In this document: positions 1 through 10,365 of the stretch, piece after piece
Layout: every line of letters starts with the position of its first letter
Numbering within the stretch: position 1 is the stretch's first letter
NCBI GenBank assembly: GCA_014904985.1
Contig: MU128936.1
Location: forward strand, 308,163 to 372,162
Source of the DNA: Hydnum rufescens UP504
Lineage: Eukaryota > Basidiomycota > Agaricomycetes > Cantharellales > Hydnaceae
DNA: 64,000 nucleotides
Direction of reading: 5' to 3'
The notes under the pieces: generated by a model
What the model was told of the DNA's origin: nothing
The model's database searches: none
What the model saw: the letters and a program-made list of their open reading frames with translations, nothing else
Made by a program: the position numbers and the translations under genes

Positions 1-1125
1 TTTTGACTGGCTGAGTATCCCAGCTTGGTCGGGGCAGATCGGGCCATGCGATCTGAACGGCCAGCCGCTTCTCCAGAGTATGTAAGGGAACCATAGCTAC
101 ACCTTCGTTAGGTTGGCCATCCGGCACCTTGGTAGGATCATCGTAGCGACGGAAGATGTGTGAATTACGCAGCGCATGTATGCGCCATGAAGGAATGCGC
201 AGTGCCCAGACTTCGCGCATTCGATTATGCATGAATTCATCAACCTCTCGAGTGAGGCCTTCCTTAAGCGCTTCGGACATGGAAGGGTGGCACCAAAGAT
301 CAACCACCATCTCGGCCAGTGGGCCGCCCTCGCCTGGATTTGTTCTAATGAATATAACAAGTCGTCACAGCGAGGTTGTATACGATAATAGCCCATGAAT
401 CCTTACATGGTAAACATTTGGCGCCCTTCCTCCTCATCCCCTGGCCCACCACATTGGGATATGATGCGGGGCAAAGCGATCATCAGAACTCGCCGTAGAT
501 CTTTGCTTGACGGCACAATATAATGCGTGTGTTTCTCATCGTCCACTTGTCGTGCAAATGCCAGAATACTTCGTTTAGCCGCCGATAACACGTTCCTCGG
601 CCCTGTGATGACGACCATGAAATTACCCGGTTCCACAGTAATGTGAGTGTTTGTCTCCTTTTGCAGGCGCTGACAACTCGCCCAGAGGCTGATGCGATGA
701 CTAGCACGCCGTGAGACTTTGAAAGAATCCACCCTATTGTTGTTTTCAAATTCCCTGAAGATCTGACAGAAACACAGCGATCAGTGCCCATATCCTTCAG
801 GAATCACTGCTTTGTTTTACGTTCTGAAGTTCGCGTATTGCGTCAGATACATCAGGACGCGATCCGTGCACGACTAAACGCCCAGTCTCGATATCGATGA
901 CAACCCCATAACGAGCCTCGATCGCATCTGGACGTTTGGTGGGAGGTAATGTAGGATCGTCCATAGAGAAATGAGTCGGCAGGGGTATAGCTTCGCGAAC
1001 GGAATACGTAGATCGTTTCTAATGGTAGGTTGAATCTGGGAACACAGTAACACATGGATCAAAGGAGAACGGCTCACCTGTCCTCGAGAGGGCGCAGATG
1101 GCGATGTTCCACGAACCTGCTTCAT
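1..1125 (-). CDS. KH-domain protein, 3' part outside the window
   Basis: The gene runs off the left edge, so its C-terminus is missing. Three introns keep one frame open from an ATG at 1125 to base 1: 1019-1077, 763-820 and 345-406, each with GT..AG ends. Two KH-like modules are visible. The first, in the exon 821-1018, holds ARYGVVIDIETGRLVVHG; the second, near 590-660, holds THITVEPGNFMVVITGPR. Both have the beta-alpha-alpha-beta spacing of RNA-binding KH folds. Downstream lies a charged helical stretch with many Trp and His. Repeated KH-like modules of this kind occur in fungal SLS1, a mitochondrial inner-membrane regulator, but I am not certain of that assignment and give no symbol. The true start may lie further upstream in another exon. 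Confidence 0.55.
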
Positions 1126-1371
1126 AGCTTGACCTTCTTGCCGATCGTTTTCTCGAGAAGTATGTCTCTATATGAAAAAAGTTAAAGATTGGCCCGATCC
1201 CACACGTACAGGGCATACCGAGCGCCTCCCATTGATCTCTTTTTCTATCTCATGGCCAGGAGAAAATTTAACACTGAGCCCCGGGGCACGTTGCTCTCCA
1301 GGACCACGCTCGACGGATTTGAGAGATGATTTCTATTAAGACAAATGTTATTTAACTAGGAGGCCGACAAG

Positions 1372-4139
1372 TTACGATTCAATCTCACTCACCCGGCGGC
1401 GTCGGGGGGAGTCACCGGGAATTTCCGATCGCCCTCGCGGTTCATTAGTCGAAGACTGCGCTAGCGATGACGATGCATTAAGAGAAGATGGCGCATCCTG
1501 AATGTTACGTGAGATGATTTAATTCCCCGAAATAAACGAAACTAGCATACGCTTGCTATCGATGGGGAGCGACTTTGTCTTTGAGGGGTGTATACTTGGA
1601 CAGGTGCGCCAGTGCCAGGAGCCGAGCTGGGTCCAGAAATTGGAGTAGGGACAGGACTGGGTCCCGAGGTCACTCGATTTTTGACCGATTTCCATATCGA
1701 ACTCAATGAAGATCCGCTAGTTCTCCGGGTGCGAGGCTCAGGAACCCCAAGAGGTTCACCCTTTAATGTGCCTTAGTTAGTGGGTGACACTCGTCATAGA
1801 GGCGTCGTGAATGGGACGCAGACCTTGGACGGATTTGCCCACTCCTATTGGGGCCTGACGTAGGTGGGTAGGATGAAGTTGGGACAGTGGATTGTGTCGT
1901 CGGGAATGGGATGGGCTGCACAGGCTGAGAAGAGGAAATTCTTCTTCCGTTCGAAGGCTACGGGGAGGGGGTATTAGGACTCCTACCGCGTGTGTGGGCA
2001 GAGGGGACCCGGCAAACTTACTGGACCGATTCTTGTCAGTGCCAATTCTGGAATAGGGAGGATCGGCGCTTCTCTTGGGGCAGGTGATGGAGGAGGCTTT
2101 ATCGGTCGAGGACGGCGGCCTCGCTCATCAGATCGTTCCCACTCGCTGGAGGGTATGACAACATCTCGTGAAGTAGACGTATGATGACCTGGAGCATCGC
2201 GCATAGGTATAGGACGCGAGGAGACTGTATTCTTAGACATGACTTGGTGCGGAGGAAAGGCGATATTCGGGTCCTGTGGAGTAAGGGGCTGCATCGGCCC
2301 GCCGTTGCCGTTAAGCCGCTGAGGCGCTGTTCACATGGTAAGCAGCAAGAGACAATGGACTCCAACAAAATAACAGACCGTCTCGAGGAGGGGGTGCCGG
2401 AAGCCTCTTCATTTGGGAAGATGGGATATTCTCTTGAGAGGGGTTTTGAGATTGGGGCTTCGAAATCATCAATATCCAGCCTGGGAAAAGGAGGCAGGGG
2501 TGAAGCTCACCGCTAATCTCGACTCCGTGTCTGACCGTGGAGGGCCAACGACTTGATAGCGAGATCCTGCACCAGCCCTTCCTCAGGAGTCCATCCCCTC
2601 AAAACACGCACATCATCTCCTTCCACTGGGATATCGCCGTAATACCGCTGTAATCGACTAGTCAATTTCCAGAGTCGTCGCGAGGTACCGGGATCACATA
2701 CCTCAGGTCGAGATCGTGAGTTGATAGAAGCTTCGGTCGATACAGAGTTGGCTGAACTGCTACGAGAACGCGGCTGCCTGCCAGGCGGAGGTATCTACGT
2801 GGTAGCTAAGCTCGAAAGAACCGAATAAGAGCATAATGGGGAAATACCCACGGGAGGACCCCTATTGTACTCTAGCAAATTTATGTACTTCGATAATCGA
2901 ATGTCGGCATCTGTTTCGGGTGTCCATAGAGGATAACGGAGAAAATAATGCTCCAGACTGTTTATAGATATAAGCCCGCAAGAATGACCGTCAGTTTGGG
3001 TGGCATGTTTCAGATCTTTACCCTTTTGCAATCGTCGGCCAGATGGATCGTACATTCTCAGCCATCGTTCCAGCCGCCCCTGGAACGCGAGAGGAGGTGG
3101 TCGACCCAGCGAATCACCATAGCGGAACTCTCCTTTAGACAAACTGAGGACAGCTGCGCTCCAATGGGTCCCTTTATCCCCGGGCATGTGGCCATCCGCG
3201 TTGTTCACGATGAAACCAAGGTCAAGATTCCCTCGAGAAACCTGAGACCACGTGTCCGTTAGACATGGGTAATGGCCGCTGTCAAAAAAGCCATTGTTCA
3301 TATCGAGATGTTCAAGTTCGCGCCAGAACCGCAAGGGTACAACAATACCCGACTTCTTTTGTTCTCGCACGCTAACCGATGTGAGGCGGATGAGCAAATC
3401 CATCTTTGGTGGAAGGGCCAAGTGAATACTAGTGATGTCGCGATGAAGTGGAAGCACGAACCTGATCATCCTCAAGCCACCGATCTGAAATGATGGGCAG
3501 AAGGCGATCTGGTTGAGGAAGATGGGCTGTTGGATCATCTGCCTTGAGATCACGATGGAGATCGCTCCAAGGCTGTTTTTTCCAATCGTCGAAGATACGA
3601 GGAATGAGCTCTCCGTCTGCACGTCGGGATACACGTGCAGCATTAAGCCAGTTACGAGCCTCGTGGTACTGTGCGCAGATCTCGACAACGTGTGCAATCT
3701 CGCTCCAATAGGTTGGGGTCCAGAGAGGATATCGCCTGCCATCGCCATAGGGAGACAAGACAGACCTGTTGCCTTCACGAATTGCGCGAATCGCTCTGTC
3801 GCGTAGGATAACAACGTAGGTCAGAGGTGGAACGGGCACAGTGCACATGGCTGAATCCAGTTCTGTTGGACCGCGGGGGCTAAACGTGGGGGAGATGGTG
3901 ATAGTTCGAGGATCGGCAGGTGGAGGAAGGATGGTATCGAGGAGCTGTTGGATGGTCCATCGTGGGTTGGGCACCCACTCTGACTTGAACGAAGCGGGAA
4001 TGAGAGCTACTCGTGGGGGTTCGTCCTCGCGAGGGGGCTCCGGGGGACGCCTTTGATCATCTGGTGTTGGCGAGACGGGACGTGTCAATTGAGGGGGTCT
4101 CTGACGGTTAGGCTGGATGCGTGGTCGAAGGGAAAGCAT
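1372..4139 (-). CDS. Ulp1-type (C48) cysteine protease with long disordered tail
   Basis: Starts at the ATG at 4139. Introns that keep the frame: 3404-3461, 2795-2851, 2648-2701, 2481-2535 and 2327-2378, with more in the tail. The protease core begins with WLEDDQ just before the first intron. It contains a catalytic His in HWSAAVLSL, the Asp in YGDSLG, and the oxyanion Gln and nucleophile Cys in QTDGHSCG. These are the four hallmark residues of Ulp1/SENP enzymes, which cut SUMO or related modifiers. After the core comes a Pro/Ser/Arg-rich tail (for example RPRPIKPPPSPAPRE near 2100) that stays open through further putative introns to a TAA at 1372. One junction near 1770-1830 was not resolved, so the extreme C-terminus could be a separate gene. 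Such proteases are numerous in Agaricomycetes and the substrate is unknown. Confidence 0.65.
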
Positions 4140-4922
4140 TATCGTCTCGCATCAACTAGAGTTGCTAAAGAAGAAAGGAGAGGGTCAGGATAACAGCCTC
4201 AGCTCAGGAAGACAGACGCGAGGCAGAAGAATAAATTCAATTATCAGCGACACATGCCCAATTACCAGTCATCAGAGAAACGCTAAGCGCCCGGAAATTT
4301 GCTGCATCTTTCTCAGTGATAACCGCTCCCGCGTATCCATTTTGTGCTGTTCCCCTTGCATTATCGTATAGCTGTAGCCATAGCACCTGCCCTCATCACT
4401 CGGTAAACAATGTGATTACAGAAACCATCACAGCGATTGTATTGTCACCTGCAGCCTGCAGCTCAGAGCGCTGCCGATGCTGCTGCTGGTACTACAGAGA
4501 AGCTCACCGAGCTGCTGGTCACCGTCTGCTGGGAACGCCTCATGTTCATAACCAACTGTGGCTTTCGCGGCCACATGCCGGCCGTCATATATGGCCAACA
4601 TTGCAACAATCCAAACAAACCAATCAACACAAAAAAACATCGCACGATCTCGGCTTAGATCTAAATACAATACCCCCACCATCGCTACAGATCAAAGCAG
4701 GATGTGTGAGTCTCCCACAAAGATAGTTCGCGGCAGACAAGGCCGACCACACTAACAAGTCTAGCACAAGCAAAGTGCGTGGAATTGCTGAACATTTGGG
4801 ATTCATTTCGCTTGCTGCCGGAGTCGTAATGAAGGCCCTTCGGGAGAAAACCACATACATAGTCATGCCCAGTGCCAAGAATATGAACAACCCGCGGCGC
4901 TATGGCAAACCCTCCCCGCACG
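4140..4922. other. Spacer with a possible small gene, strand unresolved
   Basis: Lies between the start of the Ulp1-like gene and the last exon of U1-C. On the plus strand, 4441-4500 encodes an Ala-rich stretch and 4780-4960 an open frame containing GIAEHLGFISLAAGVVMKAL. That frame is preceded by an actaac branch-like motif and an AG, and would overlap the U1-C last exon in antisense. On the minus strand 4624-4890 encodes one hydrophobic segment but has no ATG. I recognise neither. Confidence 0.2.
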
Positions 4923-6052
4923 TCAGACTGGGCCGCCCATCATTCTCAACCTATGCGTGAAAGAAGAAGAGACGAAGAGACGATTTACCATCCATCCACC
5001 GGTTTCGCAGCCGTCCGCACCATGACAGCACGGCACGGTATAGCTTAATAATCTGAGTGAACAATGCAATGTATCTTACCTATCAGGATGAATTCCACTG
5101 GGGCCAAGCGCGGGCGGATTGCTATTCGCAGAAGATGACGCACCGTTCTGCGCAGCTCCTGAATCTCCTCCACCATTCGCCAGAGCACTGGCAGGGGGCG
5201 GGCCGCCGAAGCCAGGGGGGGCGGTGCGCCTCCTCCAAACGTGCCAGGAGGGAAGGGCTGAGGTGGAAAAGGAGGACGCATCATTCCCGGGGGTGGAGGC
5301 GGCGGCACGCCATTTGCACCAGGCGGTCCTACCGATGGGCGTCTAGCACCACACCCTACAAAGTGAAGCAGTATACATACCCATATATCTTGGTCCCATC
5401 ATCATTCCAGCAGGTCCACCGAATCCCGGGGGCGGACCTAAACGGAATGAATTCCAGGTAAGCTCAATCGAATAAGAGAAGACGGGGGTTCCAGGATCTA
5501 AGAAATAATAACTAACCGAACTGGGGACCACCGAAACCAGGAGGGGGCATTCCTATGAAGCCACAAAATGAGCCTGAGCGACATACAAAACAACGGCAAA
5601 CACGCGCATACCGTAGTTCGGGGCGGTGCCCCCAAGGAGGCAGCAGTGAAACCGAAACCGCCTGGAGGAGGGCCATTTCCAGATTCGTAGGCTTGAGTAA
5701 TTTGATCGATGATGTTCTGGGCCTTGTCATGTCCTAGTGCTGGAATGAATTGCAAGGGAACCAATTAGATGGAAGGCGTTGGCGGAAGTGAGGCGGACTC
5801 GTAGATGCATACACGCATAATAGTCCCGAACATTAGACAGGTGATTGCGACCGCTGTTGTGGGCCTTCCGAACTGTGATCAGACAAATAATGAGACCTGG
5901 CGAGGGCCTGAGGCAATTTGACTGGAAACAAACCAGAGGTCGAGTCATGTGTCAAAAAAACATCGCAATAATCACCTGGGGGAACGCGGGGGCGTAGGCA
6001 GACAGTAGAGACCAGAACAAGGAGGATCATACTCACAATAGTGCTTCGGCAT
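4923..6052 (-). CDS. U1 small nuclear ribonucleoprotein C (U1-C)
   Basis: U1-C is the U1 snRNP zinc-finger protein that stabilises pairing of U1 snRNA with the 5' splice site in the nucleus. The first exon (6037-6052) gives MPKHYC across intron 5976-6036, then DYCDVFLTHDSTS, and after a second intron VRKAHNSGRNHLSNVRDYYA. This supplies the two Cys and two His of the U1-C matrin-type zinc finger. The next exon begins LGHDKAQNIIDQI, the family's conserved helix. The rest is a Pro/Gly/Met-rich tail over several short exons, ending after a last intron with RLRMMGGPV and a TGA at 4923. The tail changes frame at a run of seven G (5215-5221). One extra base restores a continuous Pro/Gly tail, so an indel is likely there. 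It is divergent from LSM3. In yeasts the gene is yhc1/usp103. Confidence 0.92.
5215..5221 (-). other. Homopolymer frameshift in the U1-C tail
   Basis: Seven G on the plus strand (C on the coding strand). Read as given, the frame leaves the Pro/Gly-rich tail. With one more C it continues as PPPPGFGGPP and on to the conserved end of the protein. Confidence 0.6.
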
Positions 6053-6139
6053 GTTTTGTAGCGACTTCCAAGTGGTTGTGAGGTAAAGACCGGTAAGTTC
6101 CGGAACCCGACACCAAAACGAGCCTTTAGAAGGTCAGAG
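6053..6139. promoter_or_regulatory. 87-bp bidirectional spacer between U1-C and LSM3
   Basis: The two start codons point away from each other and are only 87 bp apart, so both core promoters must lie in or very near this spacer. Both products are snRNP proteins. No clear TATA box was seen. Confidence 0.5.
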
Positions 6140-6751
6140 ATGGCGGATGCAGCGCCGCAATCTGGAGTTCAGGAGCCCTTCGATCTCATCCGTTTGTCAC
6201 TAAGCGAGCGCGTATTCGTCAAGTTGCGCGGTGACAGAGAACTATCTGGGGTATTACATGTGTGTTGTCAGTGATAATTGTTTTTATGAGATATTCTGAC
6301 GGTACACGTACTACGGTCCGATAGGCTTATGATGGGCATATGAATCTGATAATGAGCGACGTAGAGGAGACTATTATGATCGTGGAAGGACTAGATGAAC
6401 CAATAAATGGTGAAGCGACCGTCCGTGTAAGTGGATTGCGCTGTTCCTTCGTCTGAGCATAGTTCAAGTGGATCGTCGGGCAAACTAGGTCGCGAAACGT
6501 AAGATGGAAATGTTGTTTGTTCGAGGGGATGGGGTCATTCTCGTGAGTCTCGTGGCATTAGGACTACGACCATTGGGATCACCACATTGACCTTTATCTT
6601 CAATCACCAGGTTTCTCCGGGTCTCGAACATGAATATACTGGCAGACCATCGCATTCTTGTGCCTCTCTGTTCACTTTAATTTATGACGAATGGTATAAT
6701 AGTAAAACCAGCTCCGAATCCTGCGTATCGTCTGGTCCTCCATGTCTATGA
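6140..6751 (+). CDS. LSM3: LSM3, U6 snRNA-associated Sm-like protein
   Basis: LSM3 is a ring subunit of LSM2-8 (U6 snRNP, nucleus) and LSM1-7 (mRNA decay, cytoplasm). Exons: 6140-6259, 6325-6426, 6504-6542 and 6611-6751. The Sm1 motif is [20 protein letters not shown], followed by NLILSDVEE; the Sm2 motif is [13 protein letters not shown]. All three intron joins keep frame. The last exon runs 46 codons beyond the Sm fold, giving about 133 residues, longer than the roughly 90-110 usual for the family, so the annotated 3' end may really stop earlier or be spliced again. It is divergent from U1-C. Confidence 0.9.
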
Positions 6752-7139
6752 AAGTAGACCGCTGGATGTGACAGTTCTCCTGGTAGTGCTCTGACGTCCT
6801 TGGGTTTCATCACCTTCGAATTCACCGGCTAGAATTCGGCAAACATTTGAAACTGCTTCCTTTCTTTGCGAGAGTGCACCGGAGAAGAAATTGCCCCAGA
6901 TGCGAAACATAACCTCTATCAGATCTAGAGGGGCGGAGTGAATTATGAGTCTAATGACATCTAATACACTATACTGTAGGAAAACAAAGACCCCTTCCCA
7001 TCCATCGGGCCTACTTCCTTTCGAGATGGAAAGCCCATTACTTCATCCACCCTCTGCCCGCCCATCATGCTCGGGGCGATTCTCAGCTGCCAGAGCTACA
7101 GAATTCACCGAATTGCTCTTCGTTCTCTTCACCTGCGAC
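6752..7139. other. Convergent intergenic spacer
   Basis: Lies between the 3' ends of LSM3 and the next minus-strand gene. Short open frames here have no support. Nothing else recognised. Confidence 0.5.
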
Positions 7140-7894
7140 CTATGACCACCCAGTGGGGTAGTCATTTCTCCAGCACCCCTCTCGGCGTCCTGAGGTTGCA
7201 GCCATTTCGTCTTCTTCTTTCGATTCATCAGGAGATGGCGGGGCGCTTCGTTTCCGTGAGGACTTCTTCTTAGGGGCCTCGGAGACTTGTCGCGGGGCAT
7301 CTTCAACCTGAGTCATCCAAGGGGGAACATAGGCTGCAGAGGCTTGTGCTGGAGCCGTCGTGGTTATTGTACGAAATCGCGAGCCCTCTTCTTGCGCGGC
7401 AGTTTGGATATCTTCCCCTGTCCAGGTTCCATCGCGAAGCCATCCGGCCTGTAAAATCTTGATCTAGGAAGGAAAGCGAGAGCGAAAATGCGTCGAGTGA
7501 GCTTGGATTGCAGCCTGTATGTGCCAATACACCAGAGATGAAATCCAATAGAACTTACGGCGTAGGACAACAGCATTCCTTTGCGGACTGTGGTACCACC
7601 AACGAGTTTCGAGTGTACAGTCTTAAGATAGCGATCCCAGATATCATCATCCTCCAACACTCCAGGACGTTTCAATACTTGCTCAAGTTTTTCCAGGGCA
7701 ATCGAAGGCCGCTCACGATCCTCAACGACGGGAGCAGCACGACTCCCATCGGAGATCCACCTCCAGCGACGGCGATCGTAGAATGCGGGGCCCCAATCAT
7801 CCGAGTTGGGCTCCGAAGGGCTATCGCTTTCGCTGGAGTTCGAGGAACTTGGACCGTCCAGTGCTTCGAGGATCGCGTTGTCGACGGCGCTCAT
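7140..7894 (-). CDS. Unrecognised protein with basic, acidic low-complexity ends
   Basis: Starts at the ATG at 7894. The N-terminus is Ser/Asp/Glu-rich, followed by a compact stretch with many Trp (FYDRRRWRW, DDDIWDRYLKTVHSKLVGG) up to LLSYA. An intron with GTAAGT donor and ACAG acceptor (about 7449-7558) joins this to AGWLRDGTWTGEDIQTAA. The C-terminus holds YVPPWMTQ and a Lys/Arg-rich stretch (KKKSSRKRS) that could act as a nuclear localisation signal. The frame ends at 7140, giving about 215 residues. I do not recognise the family. The open frame across a canonical intron, together with codon usage like its neighbours, supports a real gene. Confidence 0.6.
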
Positions 7895-8243
7895 CGCATT
7901 TGGGTTCTGGGGCTTTCCGTATTGCTCACGTGATAGGAGTATCCTTTAATGGAGATCCATTGGGTATGATGATGTATGCAAGCGCCCCAGCCAACGCAAG
8001 GTCAACGACAATACAAGGGCTCTGAGACCGAGAAGGAATGGGTTGGAAGATGATGGCGCTCTCGTGTCCACGAACCCCCGTAGAGGTCCGATCCTTTGAT
8101 GCCTCAAGATTTCCCCCGTTTGGGGCGTACTCATTGGTCATTTTAGCAAATGCATGCCAAAAGAGTCTTCAGCCCAAGCATCGAGCGGTGGCCAGTCACC
8201 AGGATCTTCTTAAGTGGGCGTAGGATTCCATGGTTTCTACTGT
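7895..8243. other. Intergenic, 5' of the unrecognised gene
   Basis: Open frames on both strands are short and overlapping. The minus frame 7926-8141 has one hydrophobic stretch but no supporting exon. No gene is called. Confidence 0.4.
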
Positions 8244-8679
8244 GTTACGATCTTAGCGATATGTCACACCTCACACCGGCCGTATCGTATCGCTCAATGC
8301 CTTGCGTCACACGTCACAAGAACCCATATCGTAAGGTGTCACAAGTGAAAAAAGAGCTGGAAACTGCGGGAAATGAAGCTAGAACTATGCCTAGTGCTTC
8401 TCTCGCCCCGCAGTTCCTGGGCAGAGGCCGTCATCGGCAATTATTTCTTCGGCATCCCCATCCCCCTGGTGATTCCACCATGTACTGCTTCCGCAGATCA
8501 GATTTTTAGCACCACATTTTGGCAGCTGGGGTGATAGTTCCTGGGCCGACAGCCCCAGGAATCCCCTGGGGTTGACACCTCCATCAGTGGTCTACCCCGT
8601 ATCGCTAATAGGGGGGGTGTCACCCCTCCTTGAGGTGGTATCGCCACGTAATGTCACGTGATATTGCTAAGATCGTAAC
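8244..8679. mobile_element. 436-bp inverted-repeat (MITE-like) element
   Basis: The ends are GTTACGATCTTAGC (8244-8257) and its exact reverse complement (8666-8679). Just inside, both ends carry similar GATAT/ATATC and GTCAC-rich motifs, so the similarity extends imperfectly beyond 14 bp. There is no coding capacity. An internal palindrome, CCCCAGG-aatc-CCCTGGGG, lies near 8549-8570. I could not find a convincing target-site duplication, so the superfamily is unknown. Confidence 0.55.
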
Positions 8680-9674
8680 CTGCAGTATTCTATTAATTTT
8701 GCGAGACTCTGGAAGGAATCGTCCACGCTCGCAAGATGTTGGGGCGCCTAACGATACATGGTCGCGGTTTGCCAAACTAGACCGAGGCACGAGCAACTTG
8801 TTTAAAGGCCAGATAAGCGCGAACTGAGTGGGGATGGATGATTATGTAATACCATCACGAACGCTTCGATATAAACTTTCATTATCTCGCTCCCCTCTCC
8901 TCGCAAGTTTGCTTGTACGTGCACTGTACGGCCAAGAAACACGTCAATTCTCATCCACCCACCTTCCCTTGTGTTGACCAAAACACTGCGCCCGAGGTTG
9001 GGTAGCATAGTCTTACCTCTCAGTTTCTCGTGTGCCCCGAAGTTGCCGTAGTGGTTCCCGGAGTAAGGGGGCTGCAGCTACCTGCTAGCTCCCTTTCTCC
9101 ATTCCATGCTCTCGCCGCTTGGAATGCGATTGATCATGTAATCTCAGACCGCTTGCAACTTCCACCCACTTGCGCAAGACGAGACCTGGCATTGGGCCGT
9201 ATCGAATGTGAATTCCAGCACAGATCGCACAAATCCCAATCCCTGACTAACCCCTTATCAAGCTGGAATTCCAGTTCACGCATATTTAGCTTATCTGGCT
9301 TTGAGGATCTAGGAAAGTCAAACTCAGGCGATGCCATGCCCGCTCAAAGACATCTACAGCTACACTTGACTGATTAAGTCGCACTAAAAGTGTGGGTCAT
9401 TCTTTGCAGCACTATATATTGTCACCGTAGGGTATTTGGCTAATCCATCTTTCTCTGAGTCTCAGGCAGCGTGACAATGTAGTGTAATTTGCCACAAATT
9501 TAAACGCACATTAGCCCTTCCCGACATAGAATATGAGAATTCTGGCACAAGGGATGCGCCGTTCCATGGTTTGCAGGATCCTGCGACCAAGTGAAGATGG
9601 TTCCCTTTGGACGCCATTCACCCTAGACTATCAAACAATTTTCGAACATGAATGACGCCTAGGATACATCATTA
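8680..9674. other. Intergenic, about 1 kb
   Basis: Only short open frames without splice partners or recognisable motifs. Nothing called. Confidence 0.45.
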
Positions 9675-10221
9675 TCATAAGAACGTCGCGACCGTTCTGG
9701 ACCGATTACGAAAATATTCAGTGCCGTATAGGGCAGCTACTGACGCCGCTGCACCGCTGAGCAAGAGTGTCAGAGGTGTCCGCGGATGTTTTGGTTGGCG
9801 CCACTTGTCGAATACGAGGTATGACAATGTCCACGCTGTGAAATGCCACCATATGAGCCTATGCCATGCAGCCCCAACGAAAAACCAGCACACCTGTGCA
9901 ACACCACTGCCGTTTTCAGTATCACCACTGTGGAGAATAGATCCGGCTCCTGCGAAAATTAAACCAAAACCAAAACGCTGGATGAATGGTGGCAGCCCTG
10001 GGTACTTTTCAGGTCGAAGAAGAGAGGTACCAAGAACTACAAAGGTTGTTAGAGAGGAACTTTAGGTAAGCAATAGAACGGACACATGCAGAGAGTGCTT
10101 AGGGCATATGCTGGCCATCTGTGCAACCATAAGAAACCGCCAAGTACTGAATTTCAATAGGAATACTGACGGCGTAGAGGCCCTTCTATGGATGGCGTCG
10201 AAGAGACCCGGGGTGTTCATG
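9675..10221 (-). CDS. AIM19-like mitochondrial membrane protein
   Basis: Small hydrophobic protein that resembles yeast AIM19 (altered inheritance of mitochondria). Starts MNTPGLFDAIHRRASTP at the ATG at 10221. After a short intron comes WPAYALSTLCM, then LRPEKYPGLPPFIQRFGFG, GAGSILHSGDTENGS, AWTLSYLVFDKW and ASVAALYGTEYF. The motifs D-x-ENG, AW-x-LSYL and ALYG line up in order with the yeast protein as I remember it. There are three or four predicted membrane segments. One intron (69 nt, in phase) uses a weak GTGTTG donor; without it the frame is also open, so that join is uncertain. The molecular function of the family is not known. Confidence 0.65.
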
Positions 10222-10365
10222 CCGGAGTTCACTCGCTTATACCCGGACCATTGAAGCTTGTGAATTATACCCCACTTCAACATCGCTATCCCTCTAGAGG
10301 TCTTGAATCCCCCTAAATAGAGTGCACGTAGGAGTTCCTCCCATTCTTCGTGCTTCTGTCTCCAG

